This document shows positions 16,501-23,915 of a stretch of 64,000 bases of DNA, in pieces. Each line of letters begins with the position of its first letter. Positions within the stretch are counted from its first letter, which is position 1. Below the pieces are notes generated by a model that saw only the letters and a list, made by a program, of their open reading frames with translations, was not told where the DNA came from and ran no database searches. This stretch comes from JAOSJT01 sp035362335. Its GTDB lineage: Bacteria; Bacteroidota; Ignavibacteria; SZUA-365. The stretch is taken from contig DAOSDL010000014.1 of the NCBI GenBank assembly GCA_035362335.1, forward strand, positions 35,221-99,220. The letters are read 5' to 3'. The translations under genes and the position numbers were made by a program.

Positions 16501-18195
16501 GTGTCCACCGATTCGTGGGAGATTTTCTGCGCGCAACTCGAGCGACGCATGAAAAATCCGCAGCTCTTCGCCTCGCTCGAACCCGCTCTCGCCCAGACCC
16601 TGCGCCAGTTGTTCCTCCGCATACGCACGCGCAGCGACACCGAGCGACTCATCGCGCGTTTGGCCACGATCGGAGTGGTGCGCGACTGTGTGGCAAATCC
16701 CGCCGCGCGACGTTTCGCGCTGCATATCGCTGTACTGCGCGACGATGAATACCACGACAACATCGCGCGCTACTTCCATCTGCTGCTGCCGAAAACCCAT
16801 GCCGAGCGCATCCTTCAATCACTACCGGGTTATGAAGGCGACTCGGTACTCGAGCGCTGTCTGGCGTTTCTGGTGGACAATCTCTACCTCATGCTGGATG
16901 ATCGTCTCGGAGCCGATCATGCCGCCATGCATCGCTTCCTCGCCACGGCTGGGAAACGGAGTGGTGATGCGGCGCCGTTCGACACCCGCGAGCTTGCTTA
17001 CTGCGCGCTGGCCGCGCGCCACGCTCTCCCGATGGAATGGCCCGAGGCCATCGCTCAGGGAGGTGCCGCAGTGGGCGAGGCGCTGGTGGATACTGTGCGC
17101 CGACTCGAAAGCGATGGCTCGCTGGGAATGCTGGACCATCTCGATCAATTGCGCAATGCCAGTCGGCTCCTACGCGCACGTACTCCCCGGCACCCCCTGC
17201 CACAAGCCGCCGAGTCGCTGGCAGCGCTGCTGGAGCATGCGGACGCCGTTGCGTGGAAGGAGACAGCAGACACGTTCGTGCACTACGCCGCGGATTGCCT
17301 CGCGCTCGATGAGCGCGCCGCCACGACGTACAGCACGCGTGTGAAAGAAGTCCTCGCGCAGCTGCAGCGCCACTGCTCCACCGATGTGCACGCGCGGCTG
17401 GTCACAGCCTTCAACGAAGCTGGACGCGATCTCACGGGGCGACGCGCACGCGCGACGACGGAGGCCGCTGTTCACTCCGGCCCGGTCGCACCCACCGTGG
17501 CGACGGAGGAGGCGACTGCCGCCGTTGCCGACAGGACAACGGCGCCACCACAGCCCTCGGAGCCGGTTGCGCCGGGAAAAACTTCGGACACTGTCGCGAA
17601 ACCCGCGGCGCCCCCGGCGCAGCGGCCCGGCGGAGTGACGTCCGGCGCAGGAGATGCTGGCAGCGCGTCAACGGCGCCTTCAGCGAAAGGTGGAGCGGCG
17701 GACGCACAAAGCGCACCTCCACCTGCATCGCCGCGAAAGGCACCGGATGTACCGGTTTCCCGCAAGGAAGTCCCGCCCACGCATCCGGCGCCCGCTGCAC
17801 AAAGTCCGGCGACGCCACCAGCGGTGCCGCCGACACGGGTCCGCACCGAGGGCACGGCAGCGCCCGTGCGCGTGCCGTCACCGGCGGAGGAGGAGTTGGC
17901 GCGCGCCGTGGCCGAACTCGAAGCACTCGATGCCGTGACCGCGAAAAACGCAGTCTCGACGCGCGAACAAGCAGACGATACACCAGCATCACCCGCGCCG
18001 GCGACACCCGCGCCCGTGACGCCCGCGCGTGGCAAGGGCCCCGAGCAACGCAAGGAAGCGACGCCCGCGTCCCGTGCCGTGCAGACACCTGCTCCACCCC
18101 CGCCGGCAAAGGAGCCGGCCGATCCGATGGTGACCCGGCACCTCGCCTGGTTGCGTGCTTTCAACAACAGATTCCTGAGTGGTTATGAATCCTGA
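13501..18195 (+). CDS. Large RecQ-like helicase-domain protein with disordered Pro/Ala-rich tail
   Basis: 1,564 residues. ATG 13501 follows AAGGAG by nine bases and is preferred over an upstream GTG at 13471. The first ~400 residues match nothing I know. A superfamily-2 helicase core of RecQ type follows: Walker A as PPAAGKT (434-441), DEAH box in VVVDEAHSMSEWSHD (D539-H542), a motif IV-like AVVFCRD, motif V region TTRTYGIGTHRPGIRLSVHDLP and motif VI QEGSRAGHDG (784-796). Against RecQ consensus QETGRAGRDG the second Arg is His, and Walker A is unusual. There is no recognisable RecQ zinc, winged-helix or HRDC domain. A long helical region runs to about residue 1315, then a Pro/Ala/Thr-rich, probably disordered tail to 1540 and a short conserved-looking end (VTRHLAWLRAFNNRFLSGY). 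It overlaps the next gene by 11 bp. Role unknown; DNA remodelling linked to the membrane partner is inference. Confidence 0.82.
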   Translation: MKTHQAAGTLLSGLWASMDEGIETHAEFDAFARRLCSFTIDSSVAFDATHIPKHPLYAVASNLVSRGLPTRADRAVERACAAISADVASQSQRLHALAMQWLPADPRITVAQATRRFTGGKHATMVKLVLPVLQAAFGPLVPQLLDVDEHGLLLPFIGSGWQGMRFVAPGQHPALEGWHVVEVAPDGKGLRERITAIAKESARAMRLLKAGLLAVQELKAELLPDLQLLLAPSAVARVRKALFEAVLAGVLDPGAATWRIVVLERDLPCARLAIDGGLELLRRLLLLHQGSATLPAVDLKVFGTREFLSCALHGDAQPTVFDPAHPVPDCDLCIDVAMLRCEDMDEDDAKPEQGALLRLRSQRVPQGQRMLRLGPVLRYAGLRSGKGAKREPLPEAEHAALELLRDLFGVSDARPDQLALLDHALRGEQVIAEFPPAAGKTLPLLLATLLQPACTLFTAPTSALLGDMIAGVRRLGVDSVGMMHEAEPHDLRLRALRSISGGQVLLACIPAALLRSDEVRAAFDDMRKSSRNVARVVVDEAHSMSEWSHDPRLAMHDLPRRVARAVVATPLHTVPVACLTGPCTAAVRAHLREQLRAADPKAAPDEPFILRQHGVLPPACFPKVLTIAEPNGGGVAERRALLKHCLVDATAMLQECRKLVSKQQRVALPEGGMFSRPDSGHAAVVFCRDLAGVNGVSRRFTPGSEAGVAEYLEDEGFIVGRVAGSDADGRSVGRHVLRESKLRQDAFSRGETAVLVTTRTYGIGTHRPGIRLSVHDLPPLSLRQFLQEGSRAGHDGKVALAALLVNESTLGKQRLTDSERRYALTMAGFSSAAREKQVIADVLREISYPEDTNTARVSNMLTDEFGVPILATYWQRGLDERLLVQERSGRMFGHIDLVTHDIAVDGAYPDAAIAQRVLDVAYAHCLAEAGSNALLSSWVAATFPSDVEDGIVRQMEDFESGATFTLHLGFENDREPILTQIHGLLWHKADIEVQRKIMSEVSTDSWEIFCAQLERRMKNPQLFASLEPALAQTLRQLFLRIRTRSDTERLIARLATIGVVRDCVANPAARRFALHIAVLRDDEYHDNIARYFHLLLPKTHAERILQSLPGYEGDSVLERCLAFLVDNLYLMLDDRLGADHAAMHRFLATAGKRSGDAAPFDTRELAYCALAARHALPMEWPEAIAQGGAAVGEALVDTVRRLESDGSLGMLDHLDQLRNASRLLRARTPRHPLPQAAESLAALLEHADAVAWKETADTFVHYAADCLALDERAATTYSTRVKEVLAQLQRHCSTDVHARLVTAFNEAGRDLTGRRARATTEAAVHSGPVAPTVATEEATAAVADRTTAPPQPSEPVAPGKTSDTVAKPAAPPAQRPGGVTSGAGDAGSASTAPSAKGGAADAQSAPPPASPRKAPDVPVSRKEVPPTHPAPAAQSPATPPAVPPTRVRTEGTAAPVRVPSPAEEELARAVAELEALDAVTAKNAVSTREQADDTPASPAPATPAPVTPARGKGPEQRKEATPASRAVQTPAPPPPAKEPADPMVTRHLAWLRAFNNRFLSGYES

Positions 18196-19498
18196 AACTC
18201 TCGCCTCACTCCAGTCGCTCGAACAGGAACTCGACCGGCTCCGCAGCGCCATCGATCATATCGAACAGGCGAAATCCGTTGCGCAAAAAGTGGTGGGTGC
18301 CGTGGCCGGCGTGCAGAAAAAATACGGCGAACACCTCGACGCGCTGCTCGCCTTGCAGCAGCAGGGACTCGAGCAATTGCATGCGGCTTCGACCATGCAT
18401 TTCGAAGAGTGGAATGCCGGCGCGAAACGCCACATTCTGGAGTCCGCCGCGCGGGCAAAGAAGCAGCTCGAAGAACACGACGCCGATGCGCGCCGCGCCA
18501 TCGCCGAAGCGGGCGAAGCCGCCGCGCGCACCCTTCTGGAATTGACCCACCGCGCCGAACAACTGCTCGACAATGCCGAGCGCTCCATGGCGCGCGCGGT
18601 GGAGGACTCCTCCAACGCGGCGGGACAGCAGGTGCGCAATCTCGGGACGCAGGTCAAATCCCTGCTCGAGGAATTGACCGCGCGCACGTCGCGGCTCATG
18701 GACGAGGCGGGCGGCGGCGTGTCTCGAAAAATCGAGGACATAGCCAGTCAGGTGCATCGCAACATCGAGGAACAGACCACCAGCGCGCATTCGCACATCG
18801 TGGACCTCGCTGCACGCGCGCATCGGCATGTGGAGGATTTCGGCACCAAGGCCGGGAGTCAGATCGAACAGCTGGGACAGCTCGCCGCAAGCAATTATCG
18901 CGATGCCGTGTCCGAATCCCGCAAAGCGCTCGATGAGGCCTCGCAACAGTCGATTCGCATTTTCGCCTCGATCAAAAAAACCTACGATCAGCAGGCGATG
19001 GATTTCGAAAAACTGTCCGTGTCCACCGACGCCGTCATCGCTTCCTCCGCCAAGCTCGTACGCACGATCGATGCCATCGATTTTCCCGAGAAACTCCAGA
19101 CGATTCAGTCCGACATCCGCTCGCTGCATTTCAACCTCAATGGCGCCATGTCGCGCATCGACGCATTGGATAAATCGGTCGAGGCCTCGCTGCGCGCTCT
19201 TGCCGATGACATGGTGGCAAAGCTCGGGCGTCTGGAAATGTTCACCGAGCGCACGGTGCGCAATCTCAACGACGAGAACGAACGCCGCTTCCGCGATCAG
19301 GTCGGAGATATTCAACGCACGCGCACATTGGTGGCCGTGCTGCTTGTGCTGCAAATCCTCACCCTCATCGGTCTGTTTCTCGTTTGGAACAAAGACGCGG
19401 ACGAGCCGGCGCAGCCCGTGCAGCAGCGCATCGAACAGGCACCGCCCGACACCACTCCCGCGCCCGTCGAGCAACCGAAGAAGAAGCGCAACCGTTAG
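18185..19498 (+). CDS. Long coiled-coil protein with single C-terminal membrane segment
   Basis: 437 residues from ATG 18185 (a GTG at 18179 would add two). Residues 1-370 are almost entirely helical with heptad character and many Ala, Glu, Gln and Arg, without proline breaks (LQSLEQELDRLRSAIDHIEQ, ARAKKQLEEHDADARRAI, LDEASQQSIRIFASIKK). The pattern recalls apolipoprotein-like or MCP-like amphipathic repeats but no named domain is evident. A single hydrophobic helix (TLVAVLLVLQILTLIGLFLVW, about 380-400) is followed by a 37-residue Pro-rich tail ending KKKRNR. This predicts a tail-anchored inner-membrane protein with a long rod, probably cytoplasmic. The start lies inside the helicase gene (11-bp overlap), so the two are translationally coupled and likely act together. 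No counterpart in known defence or repair operons is recognised. Confidence 0.83.
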   Translation: MNPETLASLQSLEQELDRLRSAIDHIEQAKSVAQKVVGAVAGVQKKYGEHLDALLALQQQGLEQLHAASTMHFEEWNAGAKRHILESAARAKKQLEEHDADARRAIAEAGEAAARTLLELTHRAEQLLDNAERSMARAVEDSSNAAGQQVRNLGTQVKSLLEELTARTSRLMDEAGGGVSRKIEDIASQVHRNIEEQTTSAHSHIVDLAARAHRHVEDFGTKAGSQIEQLGQLAASNYRDAVSESRKALDEASQQSIRIFASIKKTYDQQAMDFEKLSVSTDAVIASSAKLVRTIDAIDFPEKLQTIQSDIRSLHFNLNGAMSRIDALDKSVEASLRALADDMVAKLGRLEMFTERTVRNLNDENERRFRDQVGDIQRTRTLVAVLLVLQILTLIGLFLVWNKDADEPAQPVQQRIEQAPPDTTPAPVEQPKKKRNR

Positions 19499-19515
19499 AG
19501 CAACCATCGGTCGTT

Positions 19516-19548
19516 GATCCACACCCTCGCGGCGCGAGGGCATGGATC
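19516..19548 (+). terminator. Hairpin after the helicase/coiled-coil operon
   Basis: A near-perfect extended stem follows the coiled-coil stop codon by 17 bp: GATCCA-CA-CCCTCG, a five-base loop, then CGAGGG-CA-TGGATC. There is no clear T-run after it, so it may be a weak terminator or an mRNA 3'-end stabiliser. Confidence 0.45.
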
Positions 19549-19776
19549 GTGGTATTGACCGGAAGATTTCTCCCATTCTATATTTTTACTTCGAAGTTCT
19601 CGCGTCTGCCGCGACGGAATGGGATTTCCCACGCGACACCCGCCGACCCCACGAACCCATTTCCGCACAACGTCGAGGCTGTCCCGGCGATACGCGCGCA
19701 ATCGCGCCGCTGTGGTCGCGGCATGGATCGAGAGCTGCGATGCCAGCATGTTTCACCATTGTGGAGATACGAAGCG

Positions 19777-20325
19777 ATGACGACACGACGAGGTCTGCTT
19801 GCCGCGATGCTTGTCCTTGCCATCACCGCCTGCTCCGGTGGGTCGACCGGAGAAATTCTCAGCGACAGGAATTCCGACATGGATTTCCGAAGTTACCGCG
19901 CCTTTCGCTGGTTTGACGGACCATTCCTCCCGGGCGATCTCGCGCAACTGATGCCCGCGAATTATCACGCGCTGCGCGAAGCCGTCAACGCGCAACTGAC
20001 GCGCCGCGGTTACGAGTGGCTGCAATTCGACAAAGTACAGTTCGTGCTGCATGCCCACGGAGCGCCGGCTGTTCCCGGAGCCGTGGAGCAGTGGAGCGCG
20101 ATCAACTGGTACAAACCCTGGTGGGGCGCCTACATGGGCATGACTCGCGTTGATCGCTACGCGCCCGGCGATTTGCTGATCGATATCATCGACGCCCGTA
20201 AGCCGGAGCTGGCGTGGAGAAGTATCGTGCCAGCATTTTTCAATCAGGATGGGAGCATACGAAATCCCGAACGCATGGACGAGCACATCGCGCGCGCCCT
20301 CGCGGATTTTCCAGCACGACGGTGA
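19777..20325 (+). CDS. DUF4136-like lipoprotein
   Basis: 182 residues from ATG 19777, which begins a lipoprotein signal (LLAAMLVLAITACSGG, lipobox ITAC) and has GGAG about ten bases upstream. The remainder fits small outer-membrane lipoproteins of the DUF4136 type: an early DFRSYRAFRWFDG block, a helix with ALREAVNAQLTRRGYEW, then LLIDIIDARKPELAWRSIVPAF and a terminal helix with IARALADFP. In that family the first block usually reads like 'F..Y.TFAW' and the later one 'L.iDi.D......vWrG'. Function is unknown; members are thought to be envelope proteins. It is separated from its neighbours by 280 bp upstream and a strong terminator downstream, so it is probably monocistronic. Confidence 0.75.
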   Translation: MTTRRGLLAAMLVLAITACSGGSTGEILSDRNSDMDFRSYRAFRWFDGPFLPGDLAQLMPANYHALREAVNAQLTRRGYEWLQFDKVQFVLHAHGAPAVPGAVEQWSAINWYKPWWGAYMGMTRVDRYAPGDLLIDIIDARKPELAWRSIVPAFFNQDGSIRNPERMDEHIARALADFPARR

Positions 20326-20463
20326 AGCAGCGCGTACACTCCGAATAGTGGTCGCATCACGTAACGTCCGACGCTCGTTGTGTGGGTGAAAAAAGGTGAA
20401 AAGGGCAATGGACAGTGCCCAGTGCCAATCGATGCCGCATCGGGTTGCATTGTATGCGATGGT

Positions 20464-20518
20464 TGTGCCGCGCTGTCGATCGGACGGCGATCGGACAGCG
20501 CGGCACAGGATTTGTTTT
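20464..20518 (+). terminator. Strong terminator after the DUF4136-like gene
   Basis: A 14-bp perfect stem (TGTGCCGCGCTGTC at 20464-20477 pairing with 20494-20507) extends by a further four pairs with one bulge and is followed by the T-rich TTTGTTTT. The intergenic stretch 20326-20666 contains this terminator and nothing else recognised apart from a GGAG ribosome site before the transporter. Confidence 0.7.
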
Positions 20519-20666
20519 CCTCGGTGCCGCAAGCCAATTTACCGGCTGTACCCCGAGTCCTGGTCCGCAAACTCGATGACGTCCGTCCCACAACAGGGAA
20601 GCGGCGATGCCATGCGGGCACACGGGTAGCATCCATCCCCACAACAACCATGGAGAAGCGTCGCTG

Positions 20667-22319
20667 ATGAGTAATCAACCTGAACGCTGGGGTTCGCGCG
20701 TAGGGCTGGTGCTCGCTGTCGCGGGCAATGCCGTTGGTCTTGGAAACTTCCTCCGCTTTCCGGCGCAGGCCGTGCAGAACGGTGGAGGCGCCTTCATCAT
20801 TCCGTATCTCGTGTCCTTCGTACTGATGGGCATCCCTCTGCTGTGGATAGAGTGGGCCATCGGCAGACACGGCGGCCGCTTCGGTCATCACTCCACGCCG
20901 GGTGCCATGCACGCCATGGGAAAACACTGGTGGTGGAAGTACATCGGCGTGTTCGGCATTTTCACCAATCTCACTGTTGCCGCCTACTACGCCTACATCG
21001 AGTCGTGGACATTGGGTTACGTCTGGTACTCGCTTATCGGCACCTTCGCCGACAAAACGCCGCAGGGCGTGTCGGACTTTTTTTCCTGGTATCTCGGATC
21101 GGATCAGGGGCTGATCAGTTTCTCCGGACCGGCAGTGGTCTTTTTCCTGATTACGCTCTGTCTGAACCTCTGGATACTCAGCCGGGGTCTGCAAAAGGGT
21201 GTGGAATTGGCCAGCAAAATCGGCATGCCGATTCTCGTGATTTTTGGCGTGTTCCTCACCATCCGCTCCCTCACACTGGATGCGGGCGAGCAGGGTGCTG
21301 TGTTCGATGCCATGATGGGGTTGAATTTTCTCTGGACACCGCAGTTCGATTCGCTGGCCAATCCCAAAGTGTGGCTCGCGGCGGCGGGACAGATCTTCTT
21401 TACTCTATCCGTAGGCATGGGGTCCATCCACTGTTACGCATCGTACCTGCGGGAAAAGGATGACATTGCCCTGAATGCCGCCACGGCCGGGTGGATGAAC
21501 GAATTCGTCGAAGTCATTCTCGGCGGTTCCATCATCGTTCCCATCGCCGCTGCCTATCTCGGCCTTGATTGGCTCAGCGCGCACGTCGGATTCGAAATGG
21601 GCTTCCGCACCATGCCCACGCTCTTCCAGCAATGGGGCACGGTGCTGTCGGTCTTTGCCGGGGTGGCATGGTTCGGTCTGCTGTTTTTCGCCGGTATCAC
21701 CAGTTCACTGGCCATGGGACAACCCGTGCTGGCCTTCATGCAGGATGAATTCCGCATGCCGAGGAATCGCGCCGTGGTGGTGTTCGGCATCATTCTCGTA
21801 ATGCTGTCGCTGCCATGCGTCATTCTGTACAATGGCGGAGCGTTCAACGAATTCGACTATTGGGCGGGGACATTCTCGCTGGTAGTCTTCGCACTGGCGG
21901 AGGTGATTCTCTTCGCCTGGGTATTCGGCATGAAGAAGGGTTGGGAGGAAATTACTCGCGGCGCGGATTTAAAGGTACCGCAGGTGTTTAAGTACGTCAT
22001 GCAATACGTGACGCCGGTGTTCCTGCTGGCGGTGTTTGTGGGCGCGCTGATCAAGCCGGTAGCGGGTGATTGGGGGGCCGCCTTCGCCTCGCTGTTCTCG
22101 GGCCATGGCTGGCCGCTGGAAGCCGACAGCGTGATCGGCATGGTGCTGCACCTCGGCGTGCAGGACACGAGTTGGTTCGTCAACGGCGAGCCAACGCAGG
22201 TGTTCATACTCGATATGACGCGCATCCTGCTTCTTGCAACCTTCGTGGCCATCGCGCTGGCCGTGTGGGCGGCCTTCCGCAACAAACCCTCGCGCATGTA
22301 TCTGGAGGACGCACGATGA
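20667..22319 (+). CDS. Sodium-dependent symporter of the NSS (SLC6-like) family
   Basis: 550 residues with about 12 membrane helices. ATG 20667 starts a typical NSS N-terminus: WGSRVGLVLAVAGNAVGLGNFLRFP is the TM1 signature, including the unwound sodium/substrate site (AGNAVGLGN). TM6-TM8 features such as FFTLSVGMGSIHCYASYL and FAGITSSLAMGQP also fit. NSS proteins take up amino acids or related solutes with Na+. The next gene starts in the stop codon (ATGA) and encodes a tiny single-helix protein of MetS type; in Corynebacterium the MetP/MetS pair imports methionine and alanine, so an aliphatic amino acid is a plausible substrate, by analogy only. The transporter lies in the plasma membrane and depends on the sodium gradient. 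GGAG is found 11 bases before the start. Confidence 0.93.
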   Translation: MSNQPERWGSRVGLVLAVAGNAVGLGNFLRFPAQAVQNGGGAFIIPYLVSFVLMGIPLLWIEWAIGRHGGRFGHHSTPGAMHAMGKHWWWKYIGVFGIFTNLTVAAYYAYIESWTLGYVWYSLIGTFADKTPQGVSDFFSWYLGSDQGLISFSGPAVVFFLITLCLNLWILSRGLQKGVELASKIGMPILVIFGVFLTIRSLTLDAGEQGAVFDAMMGLNFLWTPQFDSLANPKVWLAAAGQIFFTLSVGMGSIHCYASYLREKDDIALNAATAGWMNEFVEVILGGSIIVPIAAAYLGLDWLSAHVGFEMGFRTMPTLFQQWGTVLSVFAGVAWFGLLFFAGITSSLAMGQPVLAFMQDEFRMPRNRAVVVFGIILVMLSLPCVILYNGGAFNEFDYWAGTFSLVVFALAEVILFAWVFGMKKGWEEITRGADLKVPQVFKYVMQYVTPVFLLAVFVGALIKPVAGDWGAAFASLFSGHGWPLEADSVIGMVLHLGVQDTSWFVNGEPTQVFILDMTRILLLATFVAIALAVWAAFRNKPSRMYLEDAR

Positions 22320-22429
22320 GTACCGCTGGATTGATCACCATGCTCTGCACCTGGACCGTTGTGCTGTTCATGGTCAGCCGCTTGTTCGTCCGCGTGCTTC
22401 GCACGCCGGCCGACCCCAATGACGACTGA
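22316..22429 (+). CDS. MetS-like small subunit of the NSS transporter
   Basis: A 37-residue frame starts with ATGA overlapping the transporter stop. It encodes a short polar N-terminus, one hydrophobic helix (LITMLCTWTVVLFMVSRLFV) and a short tail ending NDD. Size, topology and position match the MetS/'methionine and alanine importer small subunit' family, which is required for activity or stability of some NSS transporters. The frame is so short that it is easily missed by gene callers. Confidence 0.8.
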   Translation: MSTAGLITMLCTWTVVLFMVSRLFVRVLRTPADPNDD

Positions 22430-22460
22430 AGGCGGATGCCTCTGTCCGTGGATTTCCTCG

Positions 22461-22484
22461 CTCAGCGTGAACACGTGCGCTGAG
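22461..22484. terminator. Hairpin between convergent genes
   Basis: CTCAGCG and CGCTGAG form a 7-bp stem with a 10-base loop between the metS-like gene and the convergent GWxTD gene. There is no T-run on either side, so a terminator role is only likely from position. Confidence 0.3.
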
Positions 22485-22577
22485 TGCGGCAGTGATGCCG
22501 ATGCTTTCTGATGGCAACGGTGGGCTGCGTCGAGCGTTACGCGCCGGGTACGCCGGCTCCTGTGGCTGAGAGCATGT

Positions 22578-23912
22578 TCAGCGCAAACGGTTCCTGTCGT
22601 CCCAGAGCGGATATAGCAGACGATAGTCTCCGAATCCCGATTCGTCGATGAAGACGAATCGGCGGTTGATGTCGTAGTATTCCCACACTTCGTAGGGCTT
22701 CGATTCCACGTCCACCGGATGGCGGTCGATGTAATCGGGTGCGCCATACACGATGTACGTCATGCCGCGGTCGGTTTTCCATCCGGCGATGTAGTGGCCG
22801 AACTGTTGATTGGCGTAGGCCACGCGATTGTAATACTCGATCATCGCGGAGTTGTTGCCGGAGCCACTCGCGGGATTGTGTTTTTCCCAGAAGGCCTCGA
22901 AGCGCTTTCTCCGTTCCTGTGTATCCTCCGCCGCGCGGATATACTCGATGTCCTCGGATTTCGCGAAATAGCGGAGCTGGTCGATAGCTTCGTCGAGATC
23001 GCCGAGCGAAATCGGTGCACCAGCCGTAAGCCACTCGATCATGAACTGCCGCTCGGCCGAGGCCAGCAATCCCGCGGCACTGCTGTCGTTGACTTGCCGC
23101 ACGCTTGTGGTCAACGTGTAGGCGCCGATGCCGAGGCCAGTGCTGTTGATTTTTCCCAAAAACGTGTTCACCCCGCGCTTGAGCGGCTGCACATCTTCCT
23201 TCGTGAACACCTCCTTCCCTCCGCGCCGTGTGATCACATAGTCGATTTGCACACCGGCGAGTTGATACGGATTGTACACTTCATAAAACACATCGAAACC
23301 GTTTTCCAGCATCGCCACATTGGGATTGATCTGCGGTGAAATCTGCCGCCGCCCCTGTACGAGCTGCGCATCGCGCACGAGCATGATGTCGCTCATGCCG
23401 GGCAGATTGCCGTCGTAGCCGCGCACGGTGAAAGAACGTGACAGGCGGAATTCCTTCTGCGACTCTTTATCCTCGAAGCGCACTTCCAGATTCACGGTGC
23501 CGGGTTCCAATACGAGTGAACGCTGGGTGAGGTCGTAGTAGGCGGGATTTTTCGTCCGCTCGAAGGAAAGCAACTCGAGCTTGCGCTCCCAGGTTTCCTC
23601 CTTGATCAGACGACTGTTCTCCGGGTCAGTAACCAGCACAGTGACCGTATATCCGCCGACGTAGAACTCATTGTTTTTCACGAAGGTCACGATGTCATTC
23701 GGGACATGCACAAACACGTCCACCCGGCCCTTGAGGCCGAAATCATCGTACTCGGCGAAGTTGAACGCGTCGAAAAAAAATGGTTGCACGCGCATGTTAT
23801 GCACTGTGCGGCCCTGATCCGGCGCCTCCTTCTGAGCGCGCAAGGTGCCGGAAGCAGAGACGAGGAACAGAGACAGCAGTGTGCATGCGAACAGGCGGTA
23901 GCGCAGTGTCAT
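22578..23912 (-). CDS. GWxTD-domain secreted protein
   Basis: 444 residues. ATG 23912 has a textbook GGAGGTGA ribosome site lying within the end of rimO; the two genes are separated by three bases, so they are co-transcribed. A signal peptide (CTLLSLFLVSASGTLRAQ) is followed by beta-rich N-terminal modules, then a helical stretch (AERQFMIEWLT, LRYFAKSEDIEYIRAAEDTQERRKRFEAFWEKH) and the family motif as AGWKTDRGMTYIVYGAPDYID near residue 385. It ends with the typical WEYYDINRRFVFIDESGFGDYRLL. GWxTD proteins are common in Ignavibacteria, Acidobacteria and related phyla and are thought to be periplasmic or surface proteins; their biochemical role is not established to my knowledge. Confidence 0.93.
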   Translation of the reverse strand: MTLRYRLFACTLLSLFLVSASGTLRAQKEAPDQGRTVHNMRVQPFFFDAFNFAEYDDFGLKGRVDVFVHVPNDIVTFVKNNEFYVGGYTVTVLVTDPENSRLIKEETWERKLELLSFERTKNPAYYDLTQRSLVLEPGTVNLEVRFEDKESQKEFRLSRSFTVRGYDGNLPGMSDIMLVRDAQLVQGRRQISPQINPNVAMLENGFDVFYEVYNPYQLAGVQIDYVITRRGGKEVFTKEDVQPLKRGVNTFLGKINSTGLGIGAYTLTTSVRQVNDSSAAGLLASAERQFMIEWLTAGAPISLGDLDEAIDQLRYFAKSEDIEYIRAAEDTQERRKRFEAFWEKHNPASGSGNNSAMIEYYNRVAYANQQFGHYIAGWKTDRGMTYIVYGAPDYIDRHPVDVESKPYEVWEYYDINRRFVFIDESGFGDYRLLYPLWDDRNRLR

Positions 23913-23915
23913 GAT

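Noticed and set aside
13501..18195. Assignment of the large helicase to Druantia (DruE), DISARM or a Dpd cluster
   Set aside because: The partner genes and accessory domains of those systems are absent here; only the helicase core resembles RecQ-type enzymes, so a named system cannot be claimed.
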